NCBI RefSeq assembly: GCF_901709675.1
Contig: NC_051095.1
Location: forward strand, 12,828,956-12,892,955
DNA from: Syngnathus acus
Taxonomy: Eukaryota > Chordata > Actinopteri > Syngnathiformes > Syngnathidae
Length of the DNA stretch: 64,000 nt
Direction: 5' to 3'
Shown: positions 61,801 through 64,000 of the stretch, piece by piece
How positions within the stretch are numbered: position 1 is the stretch's first letter
How the letters are laid out: every line of letters begins with the position of its first letter
Position numbers and translations under genes: made by a program
Notes under the pieces: generated by a model
Seen by the model: the letters and a program-made list of their open reading frames with translations, nothing else
Database searches by the model: none
Told to the model about the DNA's origin: nothing

Positions 61801-63935
61801 AAAGGCTCACCATAGCGCTGTGACCCAGCAAAAAAGGCTCTAGTCAAGACAAAAGATCTTTCGACCCCTCCTGATCTCTGGATCAGGCCCTCGGCTGTGG
61901 CCCTTTGCTGCAACAAACACGACAATCAGAACAACTGCACAAAAGACACATGGAAATTTTCAATCACAAGCGATGAGCTTGCTAAGATAATGTTCTCTAA
62001 GGCTTAGTCTGAAAGTCAACGCTGCTCACCACATAGAAGCCATAAAGGTTGTGCAGGTCACGGTGCTCCCACTCTCCATGCTTTGAGTCCTTGTGCATGG
62101 TGATCTCAGGCCCGTTGAATATTGAAGGCTCATTCATGTCGTTCCATGTATACAAGTTCTCCATCGTGCCCTGGACACAGAAGTGCCTGTGAAAATTGGC
62201 TCACTGAAACCGTGATATTAAATGTAGAGTGGTACTGGTACTACTACTATTACTGCTGCTACTCTATGCTAATGCTAAAACACAATGCAAAATGCCATTG
62301 AAAGGCAAAACAATAATACCAATGTCAGTGTTAGAACCCTTTAAGTATAGACACATGTAGTTTTACTCTGCCATTTAGTTCTGAAAGCCTTTTTTGTCTG
62401 TATTCTGTATTATACTGCCTCATTTGTTCCACTTCACTTTAGCTGCCACGGGTCTCACCTCATACTGGTCGTAGGCAAACATGCTGGCCCACCAAGCCCT
62501 CATGTCTTCACGGCTAAAATCTGGATAACCGGCACTGCCTAAACAAAATCATTCAAGTCCAAAGTAAATGGGGCATGCTTATTCGGTCAAGGATGCATCA
62601 TCAAACATCTGGTGTACCAACAGTCCAATTTCATACAATTTCATTATTCTTACTTACCAGGCCAACACCAGCCCTCATAGTCGGCGCCATCTTTGTTCTT
62701 TGTGTAGAAACCTTGAGACTTGATTTCATTATGGATCTTGTAGCTGCTGTCCACTTTGATATGAGGGTCTACAATGGTTACCATCTATTACACAAAGAGA
62801 GGGAAATTAATATTTGGCAAAATCAGTATGGAATTGATAGTACCTTGAGACACCTGCTAAATCAGTTAGTTGTTCATGCCCCTGCTATTGCACCAATTTC
62901 TTTTTTGCTTGTAGTCATAAATAAATACAATGTGTTTGACATATATTTTAACAAGTGTGCCATTTTTTTGAATGGTCTCAGTAAATCACATATTTTCACC
63001 ATGGCAGGTCTCAATAAACAGGAGTTCACCGAAAACACATTCATTTACAAACTTCAACATGAGCTCCGGTGGTCTTGTCGTGGCCAAACATTCGTACCTT
63101 GCGCTTTTTATCCATGAGTCGTTGAAGCATTTCCTTGGGTGTGGGAAACTTGTTGGTATCCCAGGTAAAGTAACGTTTCCCATCCGTGTGCTCAATATCG
63201 AGCCAGATGAAATCATAGGGAATGTCATGCTCGTCAAAGCCTGCATCCACCGACGCTACGTCTTCCTGATCGTTGTAGTTCCAGCGGCACTGGTGGTAGG
63301 CCAATGCGGCCAGAGGAGGGAAGGCCTGGGTGCCTGACCAACGTTATAACACATTGAGTACTCATTCATTGTATTCATCCCGGGAGGAAAATGAAGTGAA
63401 TAAGGTAAGAGTACAAATTTGTAAGATTATGAAATAAAATACACTGGGTGATTGATCATAACATGACAGACAGTTCACATAATAGTTTTACCAGTCAGGG
63501 AGGCGTATTGTGAGAAGACATCTTTTGGTGTTGGGCCGAGCATTATGAAGACATCAATGATGCCGCTTTCAGAGAACCAATGCACATCCGTCTGTGGGGT
63601 CTCACTGGAGCCTTGCACGTAATCCAGCATTTTTCCAAACACAGTCTGAGGACAACCAAAAAAATGAGGCAGGCTAAACTGGCACCAAGCTCATCAACAC
63701 TCACGTACACATGTCGTGTTTTGAAAGGTTTCAGGCATGGGAGGAGGCACAAACCTTCCCTGCGGTGTTGGAGCTAATGTCAACCCAAGTCTCAGCAGCA
63801 TTGAGCCAAAATATTCCTGTGGTCCGCTGGATGTTGTGGGCCAACATAACAGGCACGGAACCATAAAGTGCCATAGGATTATCCAGTTCATATTGGAACA
63901 CGTCCAAATTATAGAGCCGATATGGATCTCCATTA
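58860..63935 (-). CDS. ganab: Neutral alpha-glucosidase AB (glucosidase II alpha subunit), 5' part outside window
   Basis: Sixteen exons (minus): 63935-63755, 63645-63492, 63333-63098, 62784-62658, 62538-62459, 62170-62030, 61907-61811, 61704-61603, 60861-60618, 60428-60364, 60202-60126, 60047-59973, 59869-59756, 59682-59573, 59153-59053 and 58969-58860. All phases close. They encode about 670 C-terminal residues, starting at the segment equal to human [16 protein letters not shown]; about 280 residues lie beyond the edge. This is a GH31 catalytic domain: WNDMNEP holds the nucleophile Asp (near 62138-62140), and WTGDN holds the acid/base Asp (near 61685-61687). Glucosidase II trims glucoses two and three from N-glycans in the ER lumen, controlling the calnexin cycle. 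Several residues (such as [10 protein letters not shown]) recall GANC, but [14 protein letters not shown] and DDGHTFNF, with ubxn1 nearby, favour GANAB. Confidence 0.92.
59288..59480. repeat. Three-copy short repeat in a ganab intron
   Basis: 'caccatcttgtggcatcttg' and close variants occur three times (about 59290, 59375 and 59460). The first two are followed by a 'ccaagga' block. Spacing is about 85 bases, so it looks like a decayed tandem repeat between the last-but-one exons. Confidence 0.55.
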
Positions 63936-64000
63936 CTGAGAGGTGGAGACAGGTAAATTATACTTAGCAGGAAGAACCGCACTAAAATAAGCATCGTTTC

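Noticed and set aside
62575-63117. 180-codon open frame on the + strand
   Set aside because: It runs across ganab exons and introns in antisense. No domain is seen and the ganab exons explain the coding signal.
1-64000. CRISPR arrays, operons, prokaryotic mobile elements
   Set aside because: The window is vertebrate nuclear DNA with spliced genes. No spaced direct-repeat array of CRISPR type is present.

Overview
The window is nuclear DNA from a ray-finned (teleost) fish. The genes are split by short GT-AG introns, and the proteins they encode match vertebrate families along their whole length. The intergenic DNA carries fish-type tRNA-derived SINEs, Tc1-like transposon fossils and small TA-flanked inverted-repeat elements. 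I cannot fix the species.

Seven protein genes can be assembled exon by exon. From left to right they are: ttc9c (+, 13683-14944); a divergent Dapper/Dact-family gene (-, 16017-24665); an LC3C-type ATG8 gene (+, 26786-28034); ehd1 (-, 34432-44993); ubxn1 (+, 48910-51204); prpf39 (-, 52255-57575); and the 3' two thirds of ganab (-, 58860-63935), which continues past the right edge. Reading frames and splice phases close for all of them. The one exception is a possible extra exon of the Dact-like gene.

The first 13 kb is gene-poor. I find no convincing exon there, only dispersed repeats, a 943-bp TA-flanked inverted-repeat element, a degenerate SINE and a 0.2-kb tandem duplication. The 28-34 kb interval is a second accessory region. 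It holds an elaborate mosaic of tandem and inverted repeat units with tRNA-like heads (30.4-32.2 kb) and a textbook SINE with an 11-bp target-site duplication.

The genes do not form a pathway: ER glycoprotein folding (ganab), ubiquitin/p97 adaptor (ubxn1), U1 snRNP splicing (prpf39), endocytic recycling (ehd1), autophagy (LC3C type), Wnt/Dishevelled signalling (Dact-like) and a TPR co-chaperone-like protein (ttc9c). From memory, ttc9c, ubxn1, ganab and ehd1 also lie near each other on human 11q12-q13, so the order looks like a partly conserved ancestral block with other genes placed between. ttc9c/Dact-like and ubxn1/prpf39 are convergent pairs whose 3' ends lie close together.

I did not find a convincing undescribed molecular system. 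The most interesting items are the Dact-like protein with a non-canonical C-terminus, an EHD1 lacking its usual N-terminal Ser-Trp segment, the 30.4-32.2 kb repeat mosaic, and two TA-flanked element families whose ends appear related.
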